DNA of 64,000 bases, taken from Novosphingobium sp. FKTRR1 (GTDB lineage Bacteria > Pseudomonadota > Alphaproteobacteria > Sphingomonadales > Sphingomonadaceae). Each line of letters starts with the position of its first letter. Within the stretch, counting starts at the first letter, position 1. Where the stretch lies: positions 1-64,000 of the forward strand of contig NZ_JAIZDA010000022.1 in NCBI RefSeq assembly GCF_020404405.1. The letters run 5' to 3'. Below are positions 35,383-43,507 of the stretch, piece by piece. A program made the translations under genes and the position numbers. The notes below the pieces were generated by a model that saw nothing but the letters and a program-made list of their open reading frames with translations, did not search any database and was not told the DNA's origin.

Positions 35383-36219
35383 TCAGCGGCGGAAATAGTC
35401 TTCGACGTTCAGGAAGGCGCGCAGGCCCTCTGGCGTCGCGGTGCGGATGGGGTCGTCGAGCGGGGTCACCGGCCCGCGCCACGCGGTCGCGCGCAGCGGG
35501 GTGACGGTATAGTCGGGCCGGGGATCGAGCACGTGCGGGCAGTTGGCGATCACCACGATCACTTCCATCTCGGCGCGCAGCACCACGCTGCGGCCCGGCG
35601 CGAAGGGGCCTACCACCGGGGTGATCGTGCCATCGGCCTCGATTTGGGTGCCCTTGAACAAGTTGACGCAAGCATGCACGTCGCGCCGCCCCAGCCCATG
35701 CTTGGCAGTGCCGAGCAGGAACCGGTCGCGCCCGTTGGGGTAGGGGCCGCTGTTGCTGCCATTGCCATATTTTGCGGCGTTGGTGGCCGCGTTCGAGGTT
35801 CCGGCAAAGCAGTCGTGCGTTCCGGCGTCGTCCGCGGTCAGGCTCATCAGCACGCGGCCCATGTCGGACAGCAGCAGCTTGCCCTGCCCCAGATAGGCGT
35901 TCCACTGTACCTTCACCGTGTCGGCAAAGCTGAGCCGTTCGGTGGGCATCTCGGCGTTGAAGATCAGCAGCGAGGCGCAGGCATCGCCGTGCAGGTCGAT
36001 CAGCCGCAACCGCCCCCCGCGCGGCAGACGCCGCGTGGCATAGCCGCCAGCCGCGATGGTTTCTTCCCACAGCAGATCGGCGGTGGCGACATCGGCGGGC
36101 AGGTCGCTGGCCACCGGCGGCAGCAGCGGCATCGCCTCGACCACGGTGCCGCCCATGGCGCGGGCATGGTCGCGGGCGGCCAAGGGGTTGGCCAGCTTGT
36201 TTGCGAGCGTTTCGGTCAT
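35383..36219 (-). CDS. Urea carboxylase-associated protein 1 (DUF1989), candidate carboxyguanidine deiminase subunit
   Basis: 278 aa, the longer DUF1989 partner. Blocks match its neighbour: IDLHGDACASLLIFNA, the cysteine segment GTHDCFAGTSNAATNAAKYG, the CVNLFKGTQIE strand and IANCPHVLDPR near the end. The N-terminal 60 residues are an extension absent from the shorter paralogue. It overlaps the end of the regulator gene by 4 nt. With the shorter protein it would make a heteromeric deiminase between the carboxylase and allophanate hydrolase. Confidence 0.87.
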   Translation of the reverse strand: MTETLANKLANPLAARDHARAMGGTVVEAMPLLPPVASDLPADVATADLLWEETIAAGGYATRRLPRGGRLRLIDLHGDACASLLIFNAEMPTERLSFADTVKVQWNAYLGQGKLLLSDMGRVLMSLTADDAGTHDCFAGTSNAATNAAKYGNGSNSGPYPNGRDRFLLGTAKHGLGRRDVHACVNLFKGTQIEADGTITPVVGPFAPGRSVVLRAEMEVIVVIANCPHVLDPRPDYTVTPLRATAWRGPVTPLDDPIRTATPEGLRAFLNVEDYFRR

Positions 36220-36695
36220 GCAGCCGCTCCTTCGGATGAACCCTGGCCCGGCTCCTGTTCGTGGAGCGGCGGCAGCAGGGCGGTGGTGGTGACAAGTTCA
36301 AGGTGCTGGACGCCGCGCACCCGGCGCAGCGCATCGGACAAATGCTTCAGCCGGATCGCGGGCCCTTGCACCAGCAGCACTTCGAGCGACTGGTCGTCTT
36401 CAAGGAACACGTGCTGGGTCGAGATCACTTCCTTGAGGTAATCGGTCTGGGTCTGCGCCAGTTGCTGGCGGACCCGGCCCCGGTCGCCCCGGTAGACCAG
36501 CGTGATCGTTCCCGCGAGCAACTCGTCGGGCCGGGTCAGCGCTTCGTGCGCGGCCAGCGCCTGGCGGATCAGCTCGGCGATCAGTTGCGAGCGCGAGGGG
36601 AGCTGGCGCTCTTCGACCATGATGTCGAGCTTGCGGAACAAGTCGGCCGGAAGGCTCATGCTCAGCCGCGCAAGGCTGGTTGGTTCGGTGCTCAT
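36216..36695 (-). CDS. NikR-like ribbon-helix-helix regulator lacking nickel ligands
   Basis: 159 aa. An N-terminal ribbon-helix-helix (about 8-45, LARLSMSLPADLFRKLD then SRSQLIAELIRQAL) is joined to an ACT-like NikR C-terminal domain (about 62-140). Aligned by eye with E. coli NikR, only the His of STQHVF survives; the other three nickel ligands are replaced (His76 by Thr, His89 by Phe, Cys95 by Ser). It therefore probably senses something other than nickel, perhaps a pathway intermediate. Start ATG 36695 has GAGAGGA upstream. Lies inside the operon between the ABC genes and the DUF1989 genes and is the likely autoregulator. Confidence 0.82.
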   Translation of the reverse strand: MSTEPTSLARLSMSLPADLFRKLDIMVEERQLPSRSQLIAELIRQALAAHEALTRPDELLAGTITLVYRGDRGRVRQQLAQTQTDYLKEVISTQHVFLEDDQSLEVLLVQGPAIRLKHLSDALRRVRGVQHLELVTTTALLPPLHEQEPGQGSSEGAAA

Positions 36696-36708
36696 CGGCG
36701 GTCCTCTC

Positions 36709-37488
36709 TCAGCTTGCGCCGGTCGTTTCGCTGGCGCTTTGGGTATCCGCCGCAGCCTGCGCTGCCTTGTCGCGCAGCGGCAGATCGTAGACCGCCGTGG
36801 CGCCGAAGCGGTGCGGTGCGTGCGGATCATGGCGGCGCTTGTCGAGCGCCAGCACTCGGGTGCCGAGCGTGAAAGCCTCGCGGATATCGTGCGTGACCAT
36901 GATGATGGTCAGCGCATAATCGCGCCACAACCGGGTGATCAGCGCGTGCATGTCGGCGCGGATGCCGGGATCGAGCGCGCCGAACGGTTCATCGAGCAGC
37001 AGGATGCGCGGCCGCTTGATCAGCGCCTGCGCGATCGCCAGCCGCTGTTGCATGCCGCCCGAAAGCTGCGCCGGGTACAAGTGCAGGCTGTCGGCAAGGC
37101 CGACCGCTGCCAGCATCTCGGTCGCCTCGGCCATCGCCGCGCGGCGGGCGCCGCCGAACAGCCGCGCCAGCAACGGCGATTGCGCGCACTCCAGTCCGAA
37201 CACGGTGTTGCCCAGTGCGGTCAGGTGCGGGAACACCGAATAGCGCTGGAACACCACCCCCCGGTCGGGTCCGCATTCGGGCGCCAGCGGCACGCCATCG
37301 AGCAGGATCTGCCCGCGCGTCGGCGCTTCCTGTCCGAGAATGAGGCGCAGCAGGCTGCTCTTGCCCGCACCCGATGGCCCGATGATCGAGACGAACGATC
37401 CCGCGGCCACGTCCAGATCGACCTTTTCGAGGACGATCTTGTCGCCGTATTCGACCCACACGTCGCGAAGGGAAAGGAGCGCGCTCAA
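36709..37488 (-). CDS. ABC transporter ATP-binding protein (nitrate/taurine/urea-carboxylase-linked type)
   Basis: 259 aa from TTG 37488. Walker A GPSGAGKSS, Q-loop VVFQRYSVFPHL, signature LSGGMQQRLAIAQAL, Walker B ILLLDEPFGALD and H-loop VTHDIREAF are all present. A TTG start is chosen because it overlaps the permease stop (TTGA) and GGAG lies 7 nt before it; the nearest in-frame Met would add 66 residues reading through the permease gene. Energises import of the operon's substrate. Confidence 0.9.
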   Translation of the reverse strand: MSALLSLRDVWVEYGDKIVLEKVDLDVAAGSFVSIIGPSGAGKSSLLRLILGQEAPTRGQILLDGVPLAPECGPDRGVVFQRYSVFPHLTALGNTVFGLECAQSPLLARLFGGARRAAMAEATEMLAAVGLADSLHLYPAQLSGGMQQRLAIAQALIKRPRILLLDEPFGALDPGIRADMHALITRLWRDYALTIIMVTHDIREAFTLGTRVLALDKRRHDPHAPHRFGATAVYDLPLRDKAAQAAADTQSASETTGAS

Positions 37489-38300
37489 TGGTTTGCTCCA
37501 TGTGCCCAGCCGAACATGCGCTTGCTGAGGAAAGCCAGCGTCACGTCCATGACGATCGCCAGTATGGCGATCCACGCGACGTAGGGGATGATCACGTCCA
37601 TCGACAGATAGCGGCGGACAAGGAAGATGCGGTAGCCCAGCCCGACGTCCGAGGCGACCGCCTCTGCCGAGATCAGGAACACCCACGCCGGGCCAAGCGC
37701 CAGCCGCAGCGCCTGCAACAGGCGCGGCATCGCCTGGGGCAGGGCGACGCGGATCATGATCTGCCAGCTGTTGGCGCCCAGCGTCTGCGCCTTGATGATC
37801 TGTTCGCGTGGCAGCGCGGTGACGTGGGCGGCGATGTCGCGGATCATCACCGGGGCGATCCCGATCACGATCAGCGCGACTTTGGCGGTGTCGCCCAGCC
37901 CCAGCGCGATGAACAGGATGGGCAGCAGCGCGATCGGCGGGATCACCGCGATCCCGGTCACCAGCGGGCCGAACGTGGCGCGCATCGGCGGCAGCACGCC
38001 CAGCACCAGCCCGACGACCAGCGCCATCAGCGTGGCGATGCCAAGGCCAAGCCCCAGCCGTTGCAGGCTGGCCAGCGTGTCGGCCCAGAACAGCAGGTTG
38101 CCCGAAAGCGGATCGGGCTGGAAGATCAGCGCCGACACCGCCTGCACCATGCCGCCGGGCAGCGGCAGGATCTTGTCGGCCGGGTTCACCGCATGGCGCT
38201 GCGCGGCCATGAACAGATAGAACAGCACGATCAGCGCGATCGGCACAGCGCCCAGCGCAAAGCGTTGCGAGGGGCCGATCTGGCGGTTCACCCAGCGCAT
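37485..38300 (-). CDS. ABC transporter permease (SsuC/TauC type)
   Basis: 271 aa with about six membrane segments and the BPD_transp_1 EAA loop ALPQAMPRLLQALRLALGPAW. The N-terminus RQIGPSQRFALGAVPIALIVLFYLFMAA is the first membrane helix. It overlaps the ATPase start by 4 nt and follows the binding-protein gene after 39 nt. Part of the importer attached to urea-carboxylase-type loci. Confidence 0.9.
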   Translation of the reverse strand: MRWVNRQIGPSQRFALGAVPIALIVLFYLFMAAQRHAVNPADKILPLPGGMVQAVSALIFQPDPLSGNLLFWADTLASLQRLGLGLGIATLMALVVGLVLGVLPPMRATFGPLVTGIAVIPPIALLPILFIALGLGDTAKVALIVIGIAPVMIRDIAAHVTALPREQIIKAQTLGANSWQIMIRVALPQAMPRLLQALRLALGPAWVFLISAEAVASDVGLGYRIFLVRRYLSMDVIIPYVAWIAILAIVMDVTLAFLSKRMFGWAHGANH

Positions 38301-38339
38301 GCGGCGTCCTTTGTGGTGGTTGCTGACGCGTCCATGCGC

Positions 38340-39452
38340 TTAAAGCTTCCCGTCGGCGGCCAGCTTCATGAAGCTGTCGTCAAAGCGCAGCGTCACGTGC
38401 GCCGGATCGCCCAGCGTCTTGCCAGCGGGGAAGGACATGCCCACCGCGTCGGCCGACGATGCGCCCTTGAACAGGCCCTTGGAGAAGCTGAAATCGCGCA
38501 CCCGCGTCATCGTGGTGATCAGCGACGGATCTTGCGTGGCCGCCACCGCCGCCTTGGGATCGGCATAGAGGAACGTCGTCTTGAGCTGATTGTCGAACGT
38601 CTCGGCGCTCGCTCCGGCAAGCTTGGCCATTGCCGCGCGCGCTTCCTTGCCCTTGGCGTCCTGCCGCTGCATCAGCGCCACGGTTTCGTACCAGATGCCG
38701 GTCAGCGCCTTGCCCAGGTTCGGGTTGGCCTTCAGCGTGGCGGTGTCGACCACCAGCAGGTCAAGGATTTCGCGCGGAATGTCGGCGGAACTGAACACTT
38801 GCGTGACGCCGGGCTGGGCCTTCATCACCGAAAGCTGCGGGTTCCACGCGACAGCGGCCTTCACGTCGGGGCTGGCAAAGGCGCCGACGATATCGGCGTC
38901 CGACGTGTTCACCGTCTTGACGTCGGTCAGCGACATGCCTGCCGAATTGAGCGCGCGCGCCAGCAGGTAGTGCGATACCGACAGCTCGACCAGATAGACC
39001 TGCTGGCCCTTGATCGCCTGCAAGCTGTTGGCGCCTTTCAGCAGGACGCCGTCGTTGCCGTTGGAATAATCGCCCATGATGATGGCGCTGGTGTCCTTGC
39101 CACCGGCGGCGGGGATGGTCAGCGCGTCCATGTTGGCCACCGTCACGCCGTCGAACTTGCCGGCGGTGTACTGGTTCACCGATTCAACGTAATCGTTGAC
39201 CTGAACGATGTTGATCTTGATGCCGTACTTGTCGGCCCACTTCTTCACGATGCCGGCCTGCTGGGCATAAGGCCAGGGCATCCAACCGGCATAGATCGAC
39301 CAGCCGATGCTGAATTCCTGCCGCTTTTGCGAAGCGGCGTCCGGGGACGGCGAACAGGACGCGGCAAGCAATGCCGGTGCCAGCAGCGCGAGCCTTGCGG
39401 CCCTGCCTGCGATGGTCCTGCGTGTCATGGATCTGGCCAGTATGCTGAGCAC
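38340..39452 (-). CDS. ABC transporter substrate-binding lipoprotein (urea carboxylase-region type)
   Basis: 370 aa periplasmic solute-binding protein of the NMT1/TauA fold, resembling the binding proteins specific to urea-carboxylase loci. The leader ends in a lipobox (LLAASC), so it is lipid-anchored. GTG 39452 is taken as start because GGGGA lies 8 nt upstream; ATG 39428 is the alternative and keeps the lipobox. First gene of the operon, behind an inverted repeat that could be the operator. Ligand most likely guanidine, urea or a related amidine. Confidence 0.87.
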   Translation of the reverse strand: MLSILARSMTRRTIAGRAARLALLAPALLAASCSPSPDAASQKRQEFSIGWSIYAGWMPWPYAQQAGIVKKWADKYGIKINIVQVNDYVESVNQYTAGKFDGVTVANMDALTIPAAGGKDTSAIIMGDYSNGNDGVLLKGANSLQAIKGQQVYLVELSVSHYLLARALNSAGMSLTDVKTVNTSDADIVGAFASPDVKAAVAWNPQLSVMKAQPGVTQVFSSADIPREILDLLVVDTATLKANPNLGKALTGIWYETVALMQRQDAKGKEARAAMAKLAGASAETFDNQLKTTFLYADPKAAVAATQDPSLITTMTRVRDFSFSKGLFKGASSADAVGMSFPAGKTLGDPAHVTLRFDDSFMKLAADGKL

Positions 39453-39511
39453 GAGTCTGTCCCCTTTCGCACTGCAGCATCACGGCGGAATTCCCGATTG
39501 TCCACTTCCTA

Positions 39512-39539
39512 TTATTACGATTGGACGCCTTTGTAATAA
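39512..39539. promoter_or_regulatory. Candidate operator upstream of the guanidine/urea operon
   Basis: Perfect inverted repeat TTATTAC-N14-GTAATAA, 60 nt upstream of the binding-protein start, within an AT-rich stretch that also contains the palindrome CCCCTAGGGG at 39552-39561. Two widely spaced half-sites are the layout recognised by NikR-type tetramers, which fits the regulator encoded in the operon. Binding is inferred. The region is shared with the divergent hydroxylase gene. Confidence 0.5.
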
Positions 39540-39708
39540 AAATGGGGGTTGCCCCTAGGGGTTAAATATCTGATTAAAAACAAATTATTTCCGTTTGTCT
39601 GCGGCGCCTACGTCAAATAGCGTAGGTTGGCGCGGCGTGATTCGACTTAGCCTTCGATTCGAAAGGCGTGGATTGCGCGCCGCTAGTCATGCCACGGATC
39701 GGGAAGTC

Positions 39709-40593
39709 ATGAAGAAGCTTGCGGTCGACCTGTTGCCCCCTGCCACGGTCGCGGTGATCGTGCTGTTCTGGGCTTTCGCCCCGGCAGCATTGGTGACGAA
39801 CCCGTGGACCATGGTGGCGGTCACATCGCTGGTGACGGCGTTCGTGCTGGGGCTGGAACTGGTGTTCGAACGCCATCCCGGCTGGCGCATGGACCGGCGC
39901 GAGTTTCTGACCGACTTGTTCTACATGGTGCTCAACGCCACCGTGATCTCGCAAGCGAGCCACTTTCTGGCCGAGGAGCCGATCCTTGCGGCCAAGCATT
40001 CGCTGGGCATCGCCACGCCTTGGGCAGAGCACATGCCGTTTCTGGCGCAAGTGGCGATGGTGATCTTTCTGGTCGAGTTCGGCCAGTACTGGATGCACCG
40101 CCTGATGCACAATTCGACGCCGTTCTGGCTGACCCATGCGCCGCACCACCACATCACGCAGTTGAACGCGATGAAGGGTGCCGTGGGCAACCCGATCGAG
40201 CTGTTCCTGATCAGCCTGAGCGTGGTGGCCTTCTTCGACTTCCAGTTGAGCGCCGAACTTTGCGCGTTCAGCGTCACGGCGGCGATTTCCACGTTCAACC
40301 ATGCCAACGTGCGGTCGGACCCGCCGCTGTTCTATTCGTTCTTCTTCACCACGATCCGGCACCACAGCCTGCACCATTCGGTCCCCTATGAGGACACGCG
40401 CTGCAACTATGGCAACTCGCTGATCCTGATCGACCGCATCTTCGGCACCTACAAGGAAGGGGAGGCGTCGATCGTCGGACAGGACGAGCGCAAGCGGCTG
40501 TCGATCGTGGAGCAGTGGGTGTTCCCGTTCCGCCCGCTGGTGGCGATGATCAAAGACCGCCGGACAGGTTCGTCCTCACCAATCGGCAACTGA
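39709..40593 (+). CDS. Fatty acid hydroxylase / sterol desaturase family protein
   Basis: 294 aa membrane di-iron enzyme, a different subfamily from the one at 222. Histidine motifs: HRLMH, HAPHHH, FNHANVR and RHHSLHHS. Hydrophobic helices near 10-30, 35-50, 58-75 and 165-190. ATG 39709 is chosen because CGGGAAG precedes it and the protein then begins MKKLAVDLLPP. Substrate unknown (sterol, carotenoid or fatty acid). Ends at a strong terminator. Confidence 0.85.
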   Translation: MKKLAVDLLPPATVAVIVLFWAFAPAALVTNPWTMVAVTSLVTAFVLGLELVFERHPGWRMDRREFLTDLFYMVLNATVISQASHFLAEEPILAAKHSLGIATPWAEHMPFLAQVAMVIFLVEFGQYWMHRLMHNSTPFWLTHAPHHHITQLNAMKGAVGNPIELFLISLSVVAFFDFQLSAELCAFSVTAAISTFNHANVRSDPPLFYSFFFTTIRHHSLHHSVPYEDTRCNYGNSLILIDRIFGTYKEGEASIVGQDERKRLSIVEQWVFPFRPLVAMIKDRRTGSSSPIGN

Positions 40594-40636
40594 ACCGCGC
40601 GGCCATCGCCCCGCAAACATTGCTGCAAAAGGCGCA

Positions 40637-40684
40637 ACAAAAAGGCCCGGACCGCTGGTTGAAACAGCGGACCGGGCCTTTTGT
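40637..40684. terminator. Strong bidirectional terminator between the hydroxylase and fbp
   Basis: AAAGGCCCGG-A-CCGCTG pairs with CAGCGG-A-CCGGGCCTTT, about 15 pairs with one A-A mismatch and a short loop, flanked by A-rich sequence on the left and TTTTG on the right. It suits both convergent transcripts and is the most canonical terminator in the window. Confidence 0.9.
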
Positions 40685-40698
40685 CATCCCGCGATGGT

Positions 40699-41715
40699 TC
40701 AGGCGGGAGAGAGCGCCGGTTCGGCGGTGGCGGCGGCCACTTCGGCCACATCACCCAGCACCACGCCGACGCGCTGGTGCAGGCTGGTGGGCACGACTTC
40801 CATGATGCGGATTTCGCCATCGGTGGCAGCGCCGCCGGCTTGTTCGATCAGGAACGCCATCGGGTTGCCTTCGTACATCAGGCGCAGCCGCGCCTTGCCC
40901 GGGGTGCGGACGTCGGCGGGATAGAGGAACGTGCCGCCGCGCTTGAGCACGCGGTGCACGTCGGCCACCATCGAGCCCGGCCAGCGCATGTTGTAATCCT
41001 TGCCCAGCGGACCGTCCGAACCGGCGACGCGGTCGTCGATGAAGCGGGTTACGGTGTCGTTCCACTGGCGGCGGTTGGACATGTTGATCGCGAATTCGCG
41101 CGTGCCCTGCGGCAGGCGGATCGGCCCGTCGGTCATCCGCCACGATCCGACTTCGCGGTCGAGCGTGAATTCGTACACGCCGGTGCCGACGGTCAGGACC
41201 AGCAGCGTCTGCGGGCCATACAGCGCATAGCCTGCCGCGACTTGTTCGACGCCGGGCTGGAGGAAGTCAGCCTCGGTCACTTCGCGCCCAGCCGCTTCGG
41301 CCGGGGCCTTGAGCACCGAGAAGATCGTGCCGACCGACAGGCACACGTCGATGTTGCTGGAACCGTCGATGGGATCGAACAACAGCAGGTATTCGCCCTT
41401 GGGATAGCGGTTGGGGATGAGGTGGATGGTCTCCATCTCTTCCGAGGCCATCGCTGCCAAGTGGCCGCCCCATTCGTTCGCGTCGAGCAGCAGTTCGTTG
41501 GCGATCACGTCGAGCTTCTTCTGCACTTCGCCCTGCACGTTTTCCTGGCTCAGGCTGCCCAGCACTTCGCCCAGCGCACCCTTCGACACGGCGTGGCCGA
41601 TGGTCTTGCAGGCGCGGGCGACGGTCTCGATCAACAGGCGCAGTTCGGCGGGGAGCGCGTTTTCGCGCCGCTGTTGTTCGATCAGAAATCGGGTCAGCGT
41701 AAGGCGTTGGGTCAT
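40699..41715 (-). CDS. fbp: Fructose-1,6-bisphosphatase class I
   Basis: 338 aa gluconeogenic enzyme. Metal-binding motifs are present: MASEEME (E of the Glu pair), LLFDPIDGSSNIDVCLSVGTIFS and the C-terminal AFLIEQAGGAATDG. ATG 41715 follows GGAG and gives the normal N-terminus TQRLTLTRFLIEQQR; in-frame Met codons further upstream lie in the intergenic region. Stand-alone gene. Confidence 0.95.
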   Translation of the reverse strand: MTQRLTLTRFLIEQQRRENALPAELRLLIETVARACKTIGHAVSKGALGEVLGSLSQENVQGEVQKKLDVIANELLLDANEWGGHLAAMASEEMETIHLIPNRYPKGEYLLLFDPIDGSSNIDVCLSVGTIFSVLKAPAEAAGREVTEADFLQPGVEQVAAGYALYGPQTLLVLTVGTGVYEFTLDREVGSWRMTDGPIRLPQGTREFAINMSNRRQWNDTVTRFIDDRVAGSDGPLGKDYNMRWPGSMVADVHRVLKRGGTFLYPADVRTPGKARLRLMYEGNPMAFLIEQAGGAATDGEIRIMEVVPTSLHQRVGVVLGDVAEVAAATAEPALSPA

Positions 41716-41995
41716 CGGCGGCGGTCTCCGGACAGTGTCGGCCATAACAGGATCGGAGCACGGCCAAAGGTGCCCCGTTCGCGCGATAGCACATGTCAGT
41801 TGCCCAATCGTGACGCAACCGCATTCGTATGCAATTGGCGCATCCCCAAGCAAGAAGGATGGCGCGGGGCGCTGGCAACCTTGCGGTTTACTTCATCGGG
41901 CCGGGCGATATGAAGGCGCTCGCACGTTCCCTACGCGACCACGCGCGGGTCATGCCGCCCCCGACTTCATCATTTTATCGTCCGGAATTGCGCCC

Positions 41996-43429
41996 ATGAC
42001 CAAGCCCAAGCCCGTTGCAGGCATCACCCGTCGCGCCACCGTTGCCGGTGCTCTGGCCGGGGCGCTCGCCCTTCCGGCAGCCCGTGCCTTTGCTGCCGCC
42101 ACCCCGCGCCCGGCACGCCAGCCCAACATCCTGTACATCATGGCCGACGACATGGGTTATGCCGACGTGTCGTGCTATGGACGGCGCGAATACCGCACCC
42201 CGGCGATCGATGCTCTGGCGGCGCAAGGGCTGCGCTTCACCAGCGCCTATGCCAACAGCGCGGTGTGCACGGCGACGCGGGTCGCGCTGATCACCGGACG
42301 CTATCAGTATCGCCTGCCGGTCGGGCTGGAAGAGCCGCTGGCCGGACGCCGCAACGTCGGCCTGCCGACCGACCATCCGACGCTGCCGTCGCTGCTGGCC
42401 AAGGCGGGCTATCGCACGTCGCTTGTCGGCAAGTGGCACCTTGGCAGCCTGCCCGATTTCGATCCGCTTAAAAGCGGGTACGCGCATTTCTGGGGCATCC
42501 GCAGCGGCGCGGTCGACTACTTCAGCCACAAGGGCAGCGACGGCAAGCCCGACTTGTGGGACGGCGCGACGGCGGTCGATCAGGCGGGCTACCTGACCGA
42601 CATGCTGGGCGATCGCGCGATCGCCGAGATCGGCGCGGGCGCGAAGGAGGGACGGCCCTGGTTCCTCAGCCTGCATTTCACCGCGCCGCACTGGCCATGG
42701 GAAACCCCTGAGGATCAGGCCGAATCTGCCCGCCTTGGCGCGCGCAAGGATCCCGAAGCGCTGATGCATTTCGATGGTGGTACCGCTGCGACGTATGCCG
42801 CGATGGTCCAGCGGCTGGACTTGCAGATCGGCCGCATCCTTGCCGCGCTAAAGGCCAGCGGGCAGGAGGACGATACCATCGTCGTGTTCACCAGCGACAA
42901 TGGCGGCGAACGCTTTTCCGACACCGGACCGTTTACCGGGCGCAAGACCGAACTGCTGGAGGGCGGCTTGCGCATTCCAGCCATCGTGCGCTGGCCGGGC
43001 CTGACCCGCGCGGGCGCCACCAGCGACGCGCAGATCATCACCATGGACTGGCTGCCGACGTTCGTTGCCGCTGCCGGAGCCGCGCCCGACGCGGCCCATG
43101 CCAGCGACGGCATCGACATCGCCCCGGCCATCGCGGGCGGCACCCTGCCCGAACGCACGCTGTTCTGGCGCTATCGCAACCATGATCAGCAGGCGGCGCG
43201 GCGCGGCCAGTGGAAATACCTGAAGATCAACAGCAACACCTTCCTGTTCGACGTGGTCGCCGACTCGCAGGAGCGCGCCAACCTGAAAGAGCGCGAACCG
43301 GGCATCTTCCACGAGCTTGCCAGCGCGTGGAGCGCGTGGGACCGCACGATGCTGCCGCTCGATCCGCAGAGCTATACCCATGGCTTCACCGGCAAGGAAT
43401 TGGCGGACCATTACGGCGTGGGCGACTGA
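41996..43429 (+). CDS. Tat-exported sulfatase (arylsulfatase family)
   Basis: 477 aa. A twin-arginine signal (ITRRATVAGALAGAL, cleavage near AFA-AA at 34) precedes a type I sulfatase domain: metal Asp pair in ILYIMADDMGYAD (51-52), the formylglycine site CTATR with C91, and GKWHLG, TAPHWPWE and FTSDNGGERF downstream. The CxAxR form is the one matured by FGE-type oxygen-dependent enzyme or anSME; neither gene is in the window. Start ATG 41996. No carbohydrate-related neighbours, so the substrate is unknown. Confidence 0.9.
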   Translation: MTKPKPVAGITRRATVAGALAGALALPAARAFAAATPRPARQPNILYIMADDMGYADVSCYGRREYRTPAIDALAAQGLRFTSAYANSAVCTATRVALITGRYQYRLPVGLEEPLAGRRNVGLPTDHPTLPSLLAKAGYRTSLVGKWHLGSLPDFDPLKSGYAHFWGIRSGAVDYFSHKGSDGKPDLWDGATAVDQAGYLTDMLGDRAIAEIGAGAKEGRPWFLSLHFTAPHWPWETPEDQAESARLGARKDPEALMHFDGGTAATYAAMVQRLDLQIGRILAALKASGQEDDTIVVFTSDNGGERFSDTGPFTGRKTELLEGGLRIPAIVRWPGLTRAGATSDAQIITMDWLPTFVAAAGAAPDAAHASDGIDIAPAIAGGTLPERTLFWRYRNHDQQAARRGQWKYLKINSNTFLFDVVADSQERANLKEREPGIFHELASAWSAWDRTMLPLDPQSYTHGFTGKELADHYGVGD

Positions 43430-43437
43430 TTCGAATT

Positions 43438-43507
43438 GGCGGGACGTTTCAGGCGGGCCTGTTCAGGCGGGCCTGTTCAGGCAGGACGTTTCAGGCAGGA
43501 CGTTTCA
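43438..43507. repeat. Five tandem 14-bp units between the sulfatase and histidine kinase genes
   Basis: Units of the form GGC(G/A)GG(A/C)C(G/T)(T/G)TTCA run head to tail from 43438 to 43507: one GGCGGGACGTTTCA, two GGCGGGCCTGTTCA and two GGCAGGACGTTTCA, with a partial sixth GGCGGGGATCAG. The fifth unit holds the stop codon of the histidine kinase. Confidence 0.9.

Noticed and set aside
39453..39708. A guanidine riboswitch upstream of the guanidine/urea operon
   Set aside because: Neither the guanidine-I core nor paired ACGR loops of guanidine-II are present.
43438..43507. A short CRISPR-like array
   Set aside because: Units are contiguous 14-mers without spacers, so it is a simple tandem repeat.
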